Of a DNA stretch of 64,000 bases, positions 53,052 through 61,570 are shown piece by piece. This DNA comes from Streptomyces cyaneogriseus subsp. noncyanogenus (GTDB lineage Bacteria > Actinomycetota > Actinomycetes > Streptomycetales > Streptomycetaceae): contig NZ_CP010849.1 in assembly GCF_000931445.1 (NCBI RefSeq), forward strand, positions 806,001 to 870,000. Direction: 5' to 3'. Under the pieces are notes generated by a model. The model ran no database searches. It worked only from the letters and a program-made list of their open reading frames with translations, and was not told the origin of the DNA. Position 1 is the stretch's first letter. Each line of letters opens with the position of its first letter. The position numbers were made by a program, and so were the translations under genes.

Positions 53052-53642
53052 CTAGCCGGCGGCTCCCGGCGTGGCGGAGGGGGTGGCGGAGGGAGCCCGC
53101 GTACCGCCGCCCGGGCCCTGCCGGGGCAGGGCGCCGGTCACCGCGAGCGGTTCGGCGCTCTCACAAAACGATCCGAATCTGCCGCGGTGGAACACCAGCG
53201 GCTCGGGCTCGTCCTGGTTCACCCGCAGCCCGGTCACCCGGGCGATGATGATGACGTGGTCGCCGGCGACGTGTTCGGTGTCGATGGCGCACGACATCCA
53301 GGCGAGCGCGTCGCACAGTTCGGGACCGGCCGCCGACTCGGTCCAGCGGACCCCGGCGAACCGGTCGATGCCCTTGACGGAGAACTGCCGGCACAGCGCG
53401 CCCTGGGCGCTGCCCAGGATGTTCACGCAGAAGGTGCCGCTGCTCCGCAGATCGGTCAGTGTCGACGACGCGTCACCGGCGCAGAACATGACCAGCGGCG
53501 GTTTCAGCGACACCGACACGAAGGAATTGCACGCCATGCCCACGGGCCGGCCGGACGGCGTCGCGGCCGTGATGACCGTCACCCCGGTCGGCAGACATCC
53601 GAGGGTGCGCCGGAAATCCGTCGCGTCGAACGGAGCAACCAT
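53052..53642 (-). CDS. Flavin reductase (HpaC/ActVB-like), probable partner of the flavin hydroxylase
   Basis: The 196-residue protein matches the FMN-binding flavin reductase family: FRRTLGCLPTGVTVITA near the N-terminus, GMACNSFVSVSLKPPLV, FCVNILG, and a late HRGRFGSF. These NAD(P)H:flavin oxidoreductases supply reduced flavin to group D monooxygenases, and the only such enzyme in the window is at 21923-23125, about 30 kb away. ATG at 53642 has GGAGGAG 6 bp upstream; a GTG five codons earlier would overlap that site. The C-terminal 30 residues are a Gly/Pro/Ala-rich tail not usual for the family. Confidence 0.85.
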   Translation of the reverse strand: MVAPFDATDFRRTLGCLPTGVTVITAATPSGRPVGMACNSFVSVSLKPPLVMFCAGDASSTLTDLRSSGTFCVNILGSAQGALCRQFSVKGIDRFAGVRWTESAAGPELCDALAWMSCAIDTEHVAGDHVIIIARVTGLRVNQDEPEPLVFHRGRFGSFCESAEPLAVTGALPRQGPGGGTRAPSATPSATPGAAG

Positions 53643-53790
53643 CACCGACTCCTCCACTGGCCCGTCCTCACACAGCGTAGGGGCGGTGCGCCGGACGCCG
53701 CCTGGGACCGGTCACCAAGGCCGCGGAGCGCGATTGGGCCTTCGGCGCAACGGCCGGAACCGGGGCGGACGCGGGGCACCGGCGGCACCC

Positions 53791-53841
53791 GTCATGACCG
53801 CATGCGGCGCACCGGCGCCGGTCATGACCGCACGCGGCGCA
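53791..53841. repeat. Direct repeat duplicating the 3' end of the SDR gene
   Basis: A 21-bp sequence at 53791-53811 recurs at 53821-53841 with one mismatch, offset by 30 bp, and part of it is seen once more upstream. The second copy contains the SDR stop codon, so the first looks like a small tandem duplication of the gene end. Confidence 0.6.
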
Positions 53842-54835
53842 GCACGGCGTATCCCGCGCCGGCGAGTCCCGCCGCGGCCAGGGCCCGGCCGACGTGGTGG
53901 CGGCCGGCCCACGCCTGTGGGCTGGAGGCGTGCGCCTGGTCGTCGAACACGCCGTGCGCGCCGTAGTCCTCGGTCTCGTCGGCCGGTTCCCAGAGGTTGC
54001 CCGGGCCTTCCGTGGGCGGATGGGCGCTGGTCTGCTGGGAGTCGAACCCGGTGCGGGCGAGGTACCGGTCGAGGAGTCCGGGGGCGACCGCGTTCGCCAG
54101 CAGGGTCGCCACCGTGGAGGCGCCGACCCGGTACTCGCGCCGCCCGGGGTGGTCGGCCGCGCGCAGCACGGCCCGGGCGGCGACCTCCGGCTGGTAGATC
54201 GGGGGCACCGGCTGGGCATGCCGGGGCAGATGCGAGCGAAGCCAGCTGAACTGCGGGGTGTTGACGGCCGGCATCTGCACCATGGTGATGCGCACCCCGG
54301 ACCGCTCGTGCAGCAGCTCGCAGCGCACCGACTCGGTGAAGCCCTGGATGGCGTGCTTGGCACCGCAGTAGGCGCTCTGCAGCGGGATGCCGCGGTAGGC
54401 GAGGGCGGAGCCGACCTGCACGATGGCTCCCCGGTCCCGTGGCAGCATGCGGGTCAGCGCGGCGCGGGTGCCGTGCACGTATCCCAGGTAGGTCGCCTTC
54501 GTGGCCTGGAGGAACTCCTCCGCCGGCACGTCCAGGAACGCGCCGAAGGCGGCGCTGAAGGCGTTGTTCACCCAGACGTCGACGGGGCCGAGCTCCTCCT
54601 CCACGCGCCGGGCCGCCTCCTCCACCTGGTCCGGTTCCGCCATGTCCGTCTCCAGGGGCAGTGCCCGCCCGCCGGCCCGCCGCACCTCGGCCGCCGCCGC
54701 GTCCAGCCCCGCCCGCCCCCGGGCGAGCAGCGCCACCCGGTCCCCGCGGGCGGCGAACATCCTGGCCGCCGCCCGCCCGATACCGGCGCTGGCCCCGGTC
54801 ACCACCACCGTCCGCTGTGCCGCCCGGTTCTTCAT
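53822..54835 (-). CDS. Short-chain dehydrogenase/reductase
   Basis: The 337-residue classical SDR has the NAD(P) motif TGASAGIG, the NNA motif in VWVNNAF and the active site YCGAK with an upstream Ser (VQVGSALAYRG). The family oxidises or reduces alcohols and ketones; the substrate cannot be told. It carries a C-terminal extension of about 90 residues ending in a hydrophobic stretch and basic tail (GRALAAAGLAGAGYAVLRRVRS), which may associate with membrane. Similar long SDRs occur in general metabolism, so membership of the PKS cluster is uncertain. It lies 244 bp after the protease gene, beyond a strong terminator. Confidence 0.85.
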   Translation of the reverse strand: MKNRAAQRTVVVTGASAGIGRAAARMFAARGDRVALLARGRAGLDAAAAEVRRAGGRALPLETDMAEPDQVEEAARRVEEELGPVDVWVNNAFSAAFGAFLDVPAEEFLQATKATYLGYVHGTRAALTRMLPRDRGAIVQVGSALAYRGIPLQSAYCGAKHAIQGFTESVRCELLHERSGVRITMVQMPAVNTPQFSWLRSHLPRHAQPVPPIYQPEVAARAVLRAADHPGRREYRVGASTVATLLANAVAPGLLDRYLARTGFDSQQTSAHPPTEGPGNLWEPADETEDYGAHGVFDDQAHASSPQAWAGRHHVGRALAAAGLAGAGYAVLRRVRS

Positions 54836-55007
54836 GCACCCTCCACGTCGCGTGTTCCTGCTCGGCCGCCTGTGGATACCGGGTATCGCGTTCGCCGCCC
54901 GGGGAAACGGATCACACCGCCGTACGGGGGTCGCCCCGCCGCCCCGGGCGTGGTGCCGCGGCGGGCCCTCGCAGTGGTCCGCCTCCCGGCTGCGGGCGTC
55001 GCAGGGG

Positions 55008-55056
55008 GAGGACCGGGGCCTCGCCGGGCGGCTCGCCCGGCGAGGCCCCGGTCCTC
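55008..55056 (-). terminator. Strong hairpin terminator after the M4 protease gene
   Basis: A perfect 22-bp stem (55008-55029 with 55035-55056) closes a 5-nt loop, starting 24 bp after the protease stop on the minus strand. It separates the protease from the SDR gene and is a plausible right edge of the biosynthetic cluster. Confidence 0.85.
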
Positions 55057-55079
55057 GGCCCGCCTGCGGTCCGGCGAGG

Positions 55080-57962
55080 TCAGCCGCACCCGCCCGTCGG
55101 CCGGACGCGGGTCACCACGTCGGTGGTGCCGGTCGTCGCGTCCAGCCACACCACCTGGCCGCCGCCGACGGCCGCGGGGTGGGTCTGGCTGCCGCGGTTG
55201 CAGGAGACACGGCCCTTGTAGGTGCCCTGCGCGCCGGGGGTGCCGGCGGCCTCGAACTGGTGGAGCTTGGGAGTCGTCTCGTTGCCGAGGGGAGCGTCGG
55301 GGTCGTAGGCGGCGACGGTCACCCTGTCCTCGGACGCGGTCAGGTCGTAGACGCGCAGCGGTCCCCACCCGGCCTGCGGGGCGAGTTCCGCCACGCCGGA
55401 ACCGTCGAGCGGGGCGCGGAACAAGGCCGTCCCGCTCTCGTCCGTGTCCCGCTCGGCGAGCCAGAAGACATGGGCGCCGTCGAGGGCGGTCGGGCCGTGG
55501 CTCGTGGTGCTCGGGGCCTCGTGGACCACCGTGGTCTCACCGGTGGCGGCATCGACCACGAGCGTCCTCCACTCGTACACGGCGCGGGCCGCCAGCGCCA
55601 CCCTCCGCCACTCCTGGTAGGCGATCCTGCCGTCGTCGACCGAGGGGGAGTACGCCCGGCGGTAGGTGCCTCCGCCGACGGTGCTGACATCCGCCGGGTT
55701 CTTCAGGCTGAGATAGGCCACGCCCGAGCGCCCGCCGACGTTCGCGTAGCTGAAGGTGACGAGGTCGCCGTCGACGTCCGTCACGCTGCCCCCGCTGCGG
55801 CCGGCCCACAGCTTCTTCACGGGGCCGCCCGCGAGCGGCCGGGCCAGGATCTCGACGGCGCCCGGGCTGTACGCCTGCCACACCACCGTCGTGCCGTCGG
55901 TGGCGGGGTTGACGTGGTAGCGGCCGTCGTTGGGGCTCATCAGCTTGAGCTGCCCCTTGCCGTCGGCGCGTCCGGCCCACACGGAGTACGGTTCCGAGCC
56001 GTCCTCGTTCGACTTCGACGCCGCCCACCAGCCGCCGCCCGCTCCCAGGCCCGTGCCGGTCGTGTTGATCCGGTCCAGGAGCGGCTCGGAGTCGACGCCG
56101 AGGGCCAGCTCCCAGCCGGGCACGATGCCGTGGGCGGTGAAGGCGCGGCGCAGCGCCTTCAGCCCGTCCCCGGCGACCGAGAGGTCCTGGGCGGCGGCGA
56201 GTACGGCGGCCCGTCCCTCGGTGAAGCCGTCCAGGGGGGTGAGGTACTCGGTCAGCGCCTTGTAGACGATCTTGTCGGTGAGGTCCGCGCCCAGTTCCTC
56301 ACGGGCGTCCCACAGCGCGCCGCCGAAGATGGTGGAGTTCAGGTGGACCCCGCCGTTGTCGTTGAGGAAGTCCAGGCCGAGGAAGGACTTGGTGGTGGTC
56401 CGCCCGTCGTTCAGATCGCGCAGGGCGCACTCGCGGGGGGACTTCGTGCGGCAGAGCCGCTCGCCGAGGAGACCGGAGTCGGGGTCCGTCGCCGGGATGC
56501 CCAGCACGTCCGTCTCGACGGCGTTGCCGAAGTAGTCGGCGATGGCCTCGTTCAGGGCGCCGGACTGGCCCGCGTAGACCAGGTTCGCCGAGTGCTCGGT
56601 CACGCCGTGCGTCATCTCGTGGCCGACGACGTCCAGGGCCGCGGCCAGCGGACGGTACTCCGCGTCTCCGGTGCCGTACACCATCTTCCGCCCGTCCCAG
56701 AAGGCGTTGACGTACGGCTGGCCGAACTCGGTGACGCCCACCAGGGAGTCGATGCTCATGCCGCGGCCGTCGAGGCTGTCGCGGCCGTGCTCGTCGCGGT
56801 AGTAGTCGTAGACCCGGGCGGCGGCCCAGTGCGCGTCGACGGCGCCCGCTTCGGTGGCCTCACCGCCGAACTCCGGGGTGGGCGAGCCGAACTCCTGGAT
56901 GCCCTCGGGCCACTGCCCGCTCACGTCCCCGACGTTCGTGCCGCGGGCGTCCCAGGTCGTCAGGGCCCGGTCGCCGTGGTCGTCGTCCGGTATGCGGGTG
57001 CGGTCCCGCAGCACGTAGAGGCCGCGTTCCTCGTCGCGGGACACGTCCAGGCCGACGGACGTGCCGTCGAGCCGGACACCGCTGCCCGTTTCCCGCACGG
57101 CCGTGGAGCGCTGCCCGGCCGCCTCCTCCGGCGCGGGCTGCCCGGAGGCCGCGGCCGGCGCCCGGAACGTCTTGATGCCGCTGTAGCCGAGGACCGGGTA
57201 GCCGGCGCGGGCGTCGACGTACACCTCTCGCAGCACGGGCTCGCCGTCGACGGGGTCGGTGCCGCGCACGGTGACGTGCTGGGTCAGGACACCCGTTCCC
57301 ATGGGCAGTACGACGAGACCGCGGGCGGTGCCCTGGAGCGGGAGCCGCTCCTCCTCGCCCTCGCGCGGCGCCGTCGCGAAGTTCTCGGCGCCCAGATCGT
57401 CCAGGACCCGGTCCACGGCCCGTTCGACGGCGAGTTCCTCCCCGACCTCGGCCGTCGTACCGGTGGTCAGCCCGGTGAAGTACTTGCCGGAGGTGCCGGT
57501 GACGATCCGTTCGCCGCCCTTGTTCTCCATGCGGACGATGTACTGGCCGCCCAGGACGGGCACGCCGTGGTGCCGCTGCTGGAGCCGTACGGTCTCCCGG
57601 GTCCCCGAGGCGGTGGTCCCGGCGGGCACGAGGTCGCGTTCGGCGTGCGCGATCCGGTACCGCCCCTCTTCCGCCTCCAGGTACGCGCGGGCCGCGCCCG
57701 CCGCGCTGCCCGCGTCGGGGGCCTGTTCCCGGATGCCCCGGACCAGGGCCGGTGTCTCGGTCCGCTGTCCGGGGACCACCTGCCCCGGAAGGGGCGGTGG
57801 CGTCTCCGTTCCGGTCGCGGCGCCCGCGGGCACCGCCGGAACGACGAGTGCGGCGGCGCCCGTCAGCGCCGCCGCACTCGCTATACCGCTCAGCCGCCGT
57901 CTGCGGCCGCCTCCGCGGGCTCTTCCCCCTCTGAAGTGACGCAAGGTTCCCCAACCCCCCAT
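55080..57962 (-). CDS. Secreted thermolysin-like (M4) zinc metalloprotease with C-terminal propeller-like region
   Basis: The product is about 960 residues. An Arg-rich n-region and hydrophobic stretch (ASAAALTGAAALVVPA) ending in AGAA form a secretion signal. A propeptide region (FTP/PepSY type) follows, then a catalytic domain with zinc motif HEMTH, the third ligand in GALNEAIADYFGN, and the active-site His in GGVHLNSTIFGGALWDA. The roughly 350-residue C-terminal part has repeated segments of the SxNDGRYHVNPATDG kind, suggesting a beta-propeller, which is unusual since most M4 proteases end after the catalytic domain. The start is uncertain; ATG at 57962 is used although it has no clear ribosome site. 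The gene diverges from the small secreted protein gene at 58430. It is probably unrelated to polyketide synthesis. Confidence 0.88.
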   Translation of the reverse strand: MGGWGTLRHFRGGRARGGGRRRRLSGIASAAALTGAAALVVPAVPAGAATGTETPPPLPGQVVPGQRTETPALVRGIREQAPDAGSAAGAARAYLEAEEGRYRIAHAERDLVPAGTTASGTRETVRLQQRHHGVPVLGGQYIVRMENKGGERIVTGTSGKYFTGLTTGTTAEVGEELAVERAVDRVLDDLGAENFATAPREGEEERLPLQGTARGLVVLPMGTGVLTQHVTVRGTDPVDGEPVLREVYVDARAGYPVLGYSGIKTFRAPAAASGQPAPEEAAGQRSTAVRETGSGVRLDGTSVGLDVSRDEERGLYVLRDRTRIPDDDHGDRALTTWDARGTNVGDVSGQWPEGIQEFGSPTPEFGGEATEAGAVDAHWAAARVYDYYRDEHGRDSLDGRGMSIDSLVGVTEFGQPYVNAFWDGRKMVYGTGDAEYRPLAAALDVVGHEMTHGVTEHSANLVYAGQSGALNEAIADYFGNAVETDVLGIPATDPDSGLLGERLCRTKSPRECALRDLNDGRTTTKSFLGLDFLNDNGGVHLNSTIFGGALWDAREELGADLTDKIVYKALTEYLTPLDGFTEGRAAVLAAAQDLSVAGDGLKALRRAFTAHGIVPGWELALGVDSEPLLDRINTTGTGLGAGGGWWAASKSNEDGSEPYSVWAGRADGKGQLKLMSPNDGRYHVNPATDGTTVVWQAYSPGAVEILARPLAGGPVKKLWAGRSGGSVTDVDGDLVTFSYANVGGRSGVAYLSLKNPADVSTVGGGTYRRAYSPSVDDGRIAYQEWRRVALAARAVYEWRTLVVDAATGETTVVHEAPSTTSHGPTALDGAHVFWLAERDTDESGTALFRAPLDGSGVAELAPQAGWGPLRVYDLTASEDRVTVAAYDPDAPLGNETTPKLHQFEAAGTPGAQGTYKGRVSCNRGSQTHPAAVGGGQVVWLDATTGTTDVVTRVRPTGGCG

Positions 57963-58429
57963 GTGTCGTCGGTGCCGGTGGCGAGGCGCACCGGCAGGGG
58001 GCCATCGAAGCGGTGACGGCACGTCAGATCAATGGGGAGGAAGTGACCACCGGCGACTTCCGGCCGACCGCGCGAGGTCATGTCCCCCGGGTCGGCTCGG
58101 AGTTCCGCGTGCCGGTCCGGCGGCCGCCGGGCGACGGTCCGCCTGGCCGGAAGTGCGCGCCCGGCCCCGGGCGCGATCCCTGCGGGCGGAAGGCGGTACG
58201 GCGAGTACCGGCCAATACCGCCGTCACCGTCTCCGCGGGGCGCCGGGTCCGGTCGCGTCACCGACCCCGTCCGCCGCACCGCCTCCACCAGGCACGTATG
58301 CGCTCTCCACTTCGCCTACACACTTCTTCCACATCTACTCCACGGGACGCCTGCTTTCGGCCGTCCGCGCTCCGGGGCGCCGGCACGGGGGCAGACGGCG
58401 CGCTCACCCCGTGTCTAGCCTCCCGGGCC
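57963..58429. promoter_or_regulatory. Divergent promoter region between protease and secreted-protein genes
   Basis: This 467-bp gap separates divergent genes and must hold both promoters. I see no convincing -10/-35 boxes. A 7-bp inverted repeat (GGCGGTA with TACCGCC) lies at 58192-58222 and overlaps a shorter GTAC-containing repeat. No gene is supported. Confidence 0.45.
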
Positions 58430-58957
58430 ATGCGATCACCCTTGATGAGGCGCCTCGGTCTCAGCGCCGTCCTCGCCCTCGCCCTCGCCCTGTTCGGCCT
58501 GGCCCCCTCCGCGAGCGCGGCCGACCCGAACCCCGCCGAGCTGAAGTTCACCACCGACGCCGCCACCACCACTCCGGGCGGCACGGTGAACCTGACGATG
58601 ACGCTCACCAACAACAAGACCTACGACCTCTGGTTCGTCTACCAGACGATCGACCCCACCTGGCTGACCACGCAGCGCCCCGACCTGAAGTACTCGATCA
58701 CCGGCTGCAGCCTCGCCACCGCCAACGGCAGCACCCCCTGTTCGGGCACCGGTCCGTCCAACCTCGGCACCAACTACAACGCGCCCATCCCGCCCGGCCA
58801 GAGCCGGACGGTGACGCTGACGCTCCAGATCGCCGCCGACTCCGGCTGCAACGGGAACATCGGCTTCTACTCGTACTTCTACACCGAGTTCAGCGACAGC
58901 ACGAACTACAGCGGCGGCCCGGTCTACACGCCCGAGACCCGCGTTCTCTGCGCCTGA
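58430..58957 (+). CDS. Small secreted protein of unknown function
   Basis: The 175-residue protein has a clear signal peptide (basic MRSPLMRRLG, then a Leu/Ala-rich core, cleavage after ASA). The mature part looks like a single immunoglobulin-type beta-sandwich (GGTVNLTMTLTNNKTYDLWF; PPGQSRTVTLTLQIA) with paired cysteines, similar in style to DUF11/CARDB-like extracellular domains. I do not recognise a specific family. ATG at 58430 is used; a second ATG at 58445 is possible. The longer open frame upstream is Arg-rich with no ribosome site. Hairpins follow its stop. Confidence 0.7.
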   Translation: MRSPLMRRLGLSAVLALALALFGLAPSASAADPNPAELKFTTDAATTTPGGTVNLTMTLTNNKTYDLWFVYQTIDPTWLTTQRPDLKYSITGCSLATANGSTPCSGTGPSNLGTNYNAPIPPGQSRTVTLTLQIAADSGCNGNIGFYSYFYTEFSDSTNYSGGPVYTPETRVLCA

Positions 58958-58974
58958 CGCACACACCGGGTGAG

Positions 58975-58999
58975 GCGTTGACCGGAAATCGGCCAACGC
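58975..58999 (+). terminator. Hairpin after the small secreted protein gene
   Basis: Ten-position stem with one mismatch (58975-58984 with 58990-58999) around a 5-nt loop, 18 bp after the stop codon. Probable terminator. Confidence 0.6.
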
Positions 59000-59035
59000 T
59001 TCCCGGTGCGGCGCGGACCTCACCAACGGTCTCTC

Positions 59036-59062
59036 CACCGGCGGGCCACCGGCCCGCCGGTG
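59036..59062 (+). terminator. Second hairpin before the deacetylase gene
   Basis: A perfect 12-bp GC stem (59036-59047 with 59051-59062) closes a 3-nt loop. With the hairpin at 58975 it forms a tandem terminator. The rest of the 58958-59346 gap holds no gene and should contain the promoter for the next gene. Confidence 0.6.
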
Positions 59063-59346
59063 AGTCGCACTCCCCCCACCTGCACGGAATCCCCGGCGCG
59101 GAGCAGGACCGGCCCGCACGACAGGCCGCCGGCCCCCCTCTCCCCCGACGACCGTCACCTGCCACACCCCTACAGTTTTTCGTCAGGTTTCGCAGCAGGG
59201 GCACAAAACTTCCACAGAGACCTCACCATGTGACGCGACGGACGCGTCGACGACCGGCCTCTGAGGGGGAAGCCGGCGTCACGCGAGGGGGTGCGTCGGC
59301 TCCGCGGAGCGATGTCCACCCCTGCCCTGGGAGGGGACATCACCGC

Positions 59347-61485
59347 ATGAAGCGGACCATACGCACCGCCCTGTTCACGGCGGGCGCACTCATAGCCAGC
59401 CTCGGCGCACCCGCCACGGCGGCGCCCGCCGACGCCTCGGCGCCCCGCGTCGATCTGCGGGTGCTGATCGTGAGCGACGGCGGCCCGTCCACCGAGGCCA
59501 TCGCGGCCGAACTGGACGCCGCCGGGACGCCGTACACCCAGATCGACCTCACCCGGTCCGATCGGCCGGTGATCGACGCCGGCTACCTCGCGGACACCGT
59601 CGGCGGACGGGACCGCGCGAAGTTCCAGGCCGTCGTCCTGCCCAACGACAACCCGTTCCCGGCGAATTCCGCGGAGATGGCCGCGCTCGTGGCCTACGAG
59701 AAGGCCTACGGCATCCCGCAGGTCGACGCGTACACCTACGCCCGCCCCGAGGCCGGGCTCCAGTACCCGATCTACGGCGGCTACTCCGGCAGCGTCGACG
59801 GGGTGCGGGCCGAGGTGACGGACGCCGGCCGGGCGGGCCCGTTCGGCTACCTCGACGGCCCGGTGCCGTTCGAGGACAACTCGCCGACCGTGGGCGAGAG
59901 TTACGCCTACCTGTCGACGCCGGTGGCGGGTGCCGACTTCACCCCGTACGTCCAGGCGCCGATCCCGGGCACCACGAAGCGGGGCTCCCTGGTCGGCGAG
60001 TACCGGCACGACGGGCGGCGCGAGCTGGTCGTCACCTTCGTCTACAACCGGTACCAGCAGCAGTTCCGGCTGCTGGCCCGCGGCATCGTGCGGTGGATGA
60101 CCGGCGGTGTGCACCTGGGCACCTCCCGCAACTACTTCGCCGTCCACGTCGACGACGTCTTCGCGGCGGACGACCGCTGGAACGCCGCCCTCAACTGCAC
60201 GCCCGGCGACGTGGACTGCACGGACCCGAACGTCACCCCGGACCCGATCCGCATGTCGCCCGCGGACGTCGACCACGCCGTCGCCTGGCAGCGGGAGCGC
60301 GGCCTCACCCTGGACTTCGCCTACAACGGCGCCGGCAGCGCCGACCACCGCGAGGACAACAACGGCGCCGACCCGCTGGCCGACAGGCTCCTCGCCCAGC
60401 GCAACGAGTTCCGCTGGATCAACCACACGTACACGCACGCCTTCCTCGGCTGCGAGCAGGACACCTCGGTGGTGCCGTGGCGGTGCGCCACCAACGCCGA
60501 CGGCAGCACCAAGTGGGTCAGCCGCTTCGAGGTCGCCGACGAGATCGCCCACAACCGCGTCTGGGGACAGCTCGCCGGACTCCCCCTGGACAACGACGAG
60601 CTGGTCACCGGTGAGCACTCCGGACTGCGGGTGCTGCCCCAGCAGCCCGCCGACAACCCCAACCTGGCGCTCGCCCTGGCCGACAACGGCGTCACCTGGC
60701 TGGCCGCGGACAACTCCCGCGAGCCGCAGCAGCGGAAGGTGGGACCCGCCACGACGGTCCCCCGCTACCCGATGAACATCTTCTACAACGCCGGGCGGGC
60801 CGCCGAGCAGGTCGACGAGTACAACTGGATCTACACCAGCCGCGCCCAGGGCGGCAGCGGCATCTGCGAGGACAACCCGGCCACCACCACCTGCCTGCCC
60901 GCGCCGCTCGACCCGGCCACCGGCTACACCGGGCACATCGTGCCCCTGGAGCGGCAGATCGCCCTCGGCCACGTGCTCGCCAACGACCCGAAGCCGCACT
61001 TCATCCACCAGTCGAACCTGGCCGAGGACCGCATCGCCTACCCGGTCCTGGACGGCGTGCTGAACACCTACGACACGCTGTTCGCGGAGAACACCCCGGT
61101 GGTCAACCTGCGGATGAAGGAGATCGGCAAGGAACTCCAGCGGCGCGGCGCGTGGCGGGCGGCCGTGCAGAGCGGGCAGGTCACGGCCTACCGCGTCGGC
61201 AACACCGTCACCGTCGACGGCCCGGCCGGCGTGGCGGTGCCCGCGACCATGCCGCAGGGCACCACCCGCGCCGGCACGGCCTTCGGCGAGGCGTACGCCG
61301 GCGAGCGGTCCGGCTGGACCGGCGCGAGCATCACACCGCTCACCCTCACCCTGCCCTCCTCCGCGTCACCTTCCACTGCCACGGCCACCGACGCGGACGG
61401 CTCCGCACCGGCCACGGCCCCCGCCCCGGGCACCCGGGTGCCCCAGGGCGTGGCCGAGCCGGTCCTTCCCGGCACGCCGAGCTGA
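59347..61485 (+). CDS. Secreted polysaccharide deacetylase-like protein (Agd3/PelA-type)
   Basis: The 712-residue protein has a signal peptide (MKRTIRTALFTAGALIASLG, cleavage near ATAAPA). An N-terminal domain of about 230 residues (VDLRVLIVSDGG) is followed by a deacetylase-like domain. The motif HVDDVF supplies a candidate Asp pair, and HTYTH supplies two His, matching the Asp-His-His metal site of polysaccharide deacetylases. The layout recalls Agd3 of Aspergillus, which deacetylates galactosaminogalactan, and bacterial PelA. The C-terminal tail is Ser/Thr/Ala-rich. GGGAGGGGAC lies upstream of the ATG. It precedes a PelF-like glycosyltransferase, supporting a role in making a partly deacetylated, cationic exopolysaccharide. 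The substrate is inferred. Confidence 0.75.
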   Translation: MKRTIRTALFTAGALIASLGAPATAAPADASAPRVDLRVLIVSDGGPSTEAIAAELDAAGTPYTQIDLTRSDRPVIDAGYLADTVGGRDRAKFQAVVLPNDNPFPANSAEMAALVAYEKAYGIPQVDAYTYARPEAGLQYPIYGGYSGSVDGVRAEVTDAGRAGPFGYLDGPVPFEDNSPTVGESYAYLSTPVAGADFTPYVQAPIPGTTKRGSLVGEYRHDGRRELVVTFVYNRYQQQFRLLARGIVRWMTGGVHLGTSRNYFAVHVDDVFAADDRWNAALNCTPGDVDCTDPNVTPDPIRMSPADVDHAVAWQRERGLTLDFAYNGAGSADHREDNNGADPLADRLLAQRNEFRWINHTYTHAFLGCEQDTSVVPWRCATNADGSTKWVSRFEVADEIAHNRVWGQLAGLPLDNDELVTGEHSGLRVLPQQPADNPNLALALADNGVTWLAADNSREPQQRKVGPATTVPRYPMNIFYNAGRAAEQVDEYNWIYTSRAQGGSGICEDNPATTTCLPAPLDPATGYTGHIVPLERQIALGHVLANDPKPHFIHQSNLAEDRIAYPVLDGVLNTYDTLFAENTPVVNLRMKEIGKELQRRGAWRAAVQSGQVTAYRVGNTVTVDGPAGVAVPATMPQGTTRAGTAFGEAYAGERSGWTGASITPLTLTLPSSASPSTATATDADGSAPATAPAPGTRVPQGVAEPVLPGTPS

Positions 61486-61505
61486 CCGGCGTACGACACC
61501 GGGGC

Positions 61506-61531
61506 CCCCGGCCGCCCGCCGGCGGCCGGGG
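61506..61531 (+). terminator. Hairpin between deacetylase and glycosyltransferase genes
   Basis: A perfect 11-bp GC stem (61506-61516 with 61521-61531) closes a 4-nt loop, 20 bp after the deacetylase stop. It could end or attenuate transcription into the next gene, which starts 40 bp further on. Confidence 0.5.
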
Positions 61532-61570
61532 CCCGCACGACCACCCACACCTCGGCCGTGGAGCACAACG

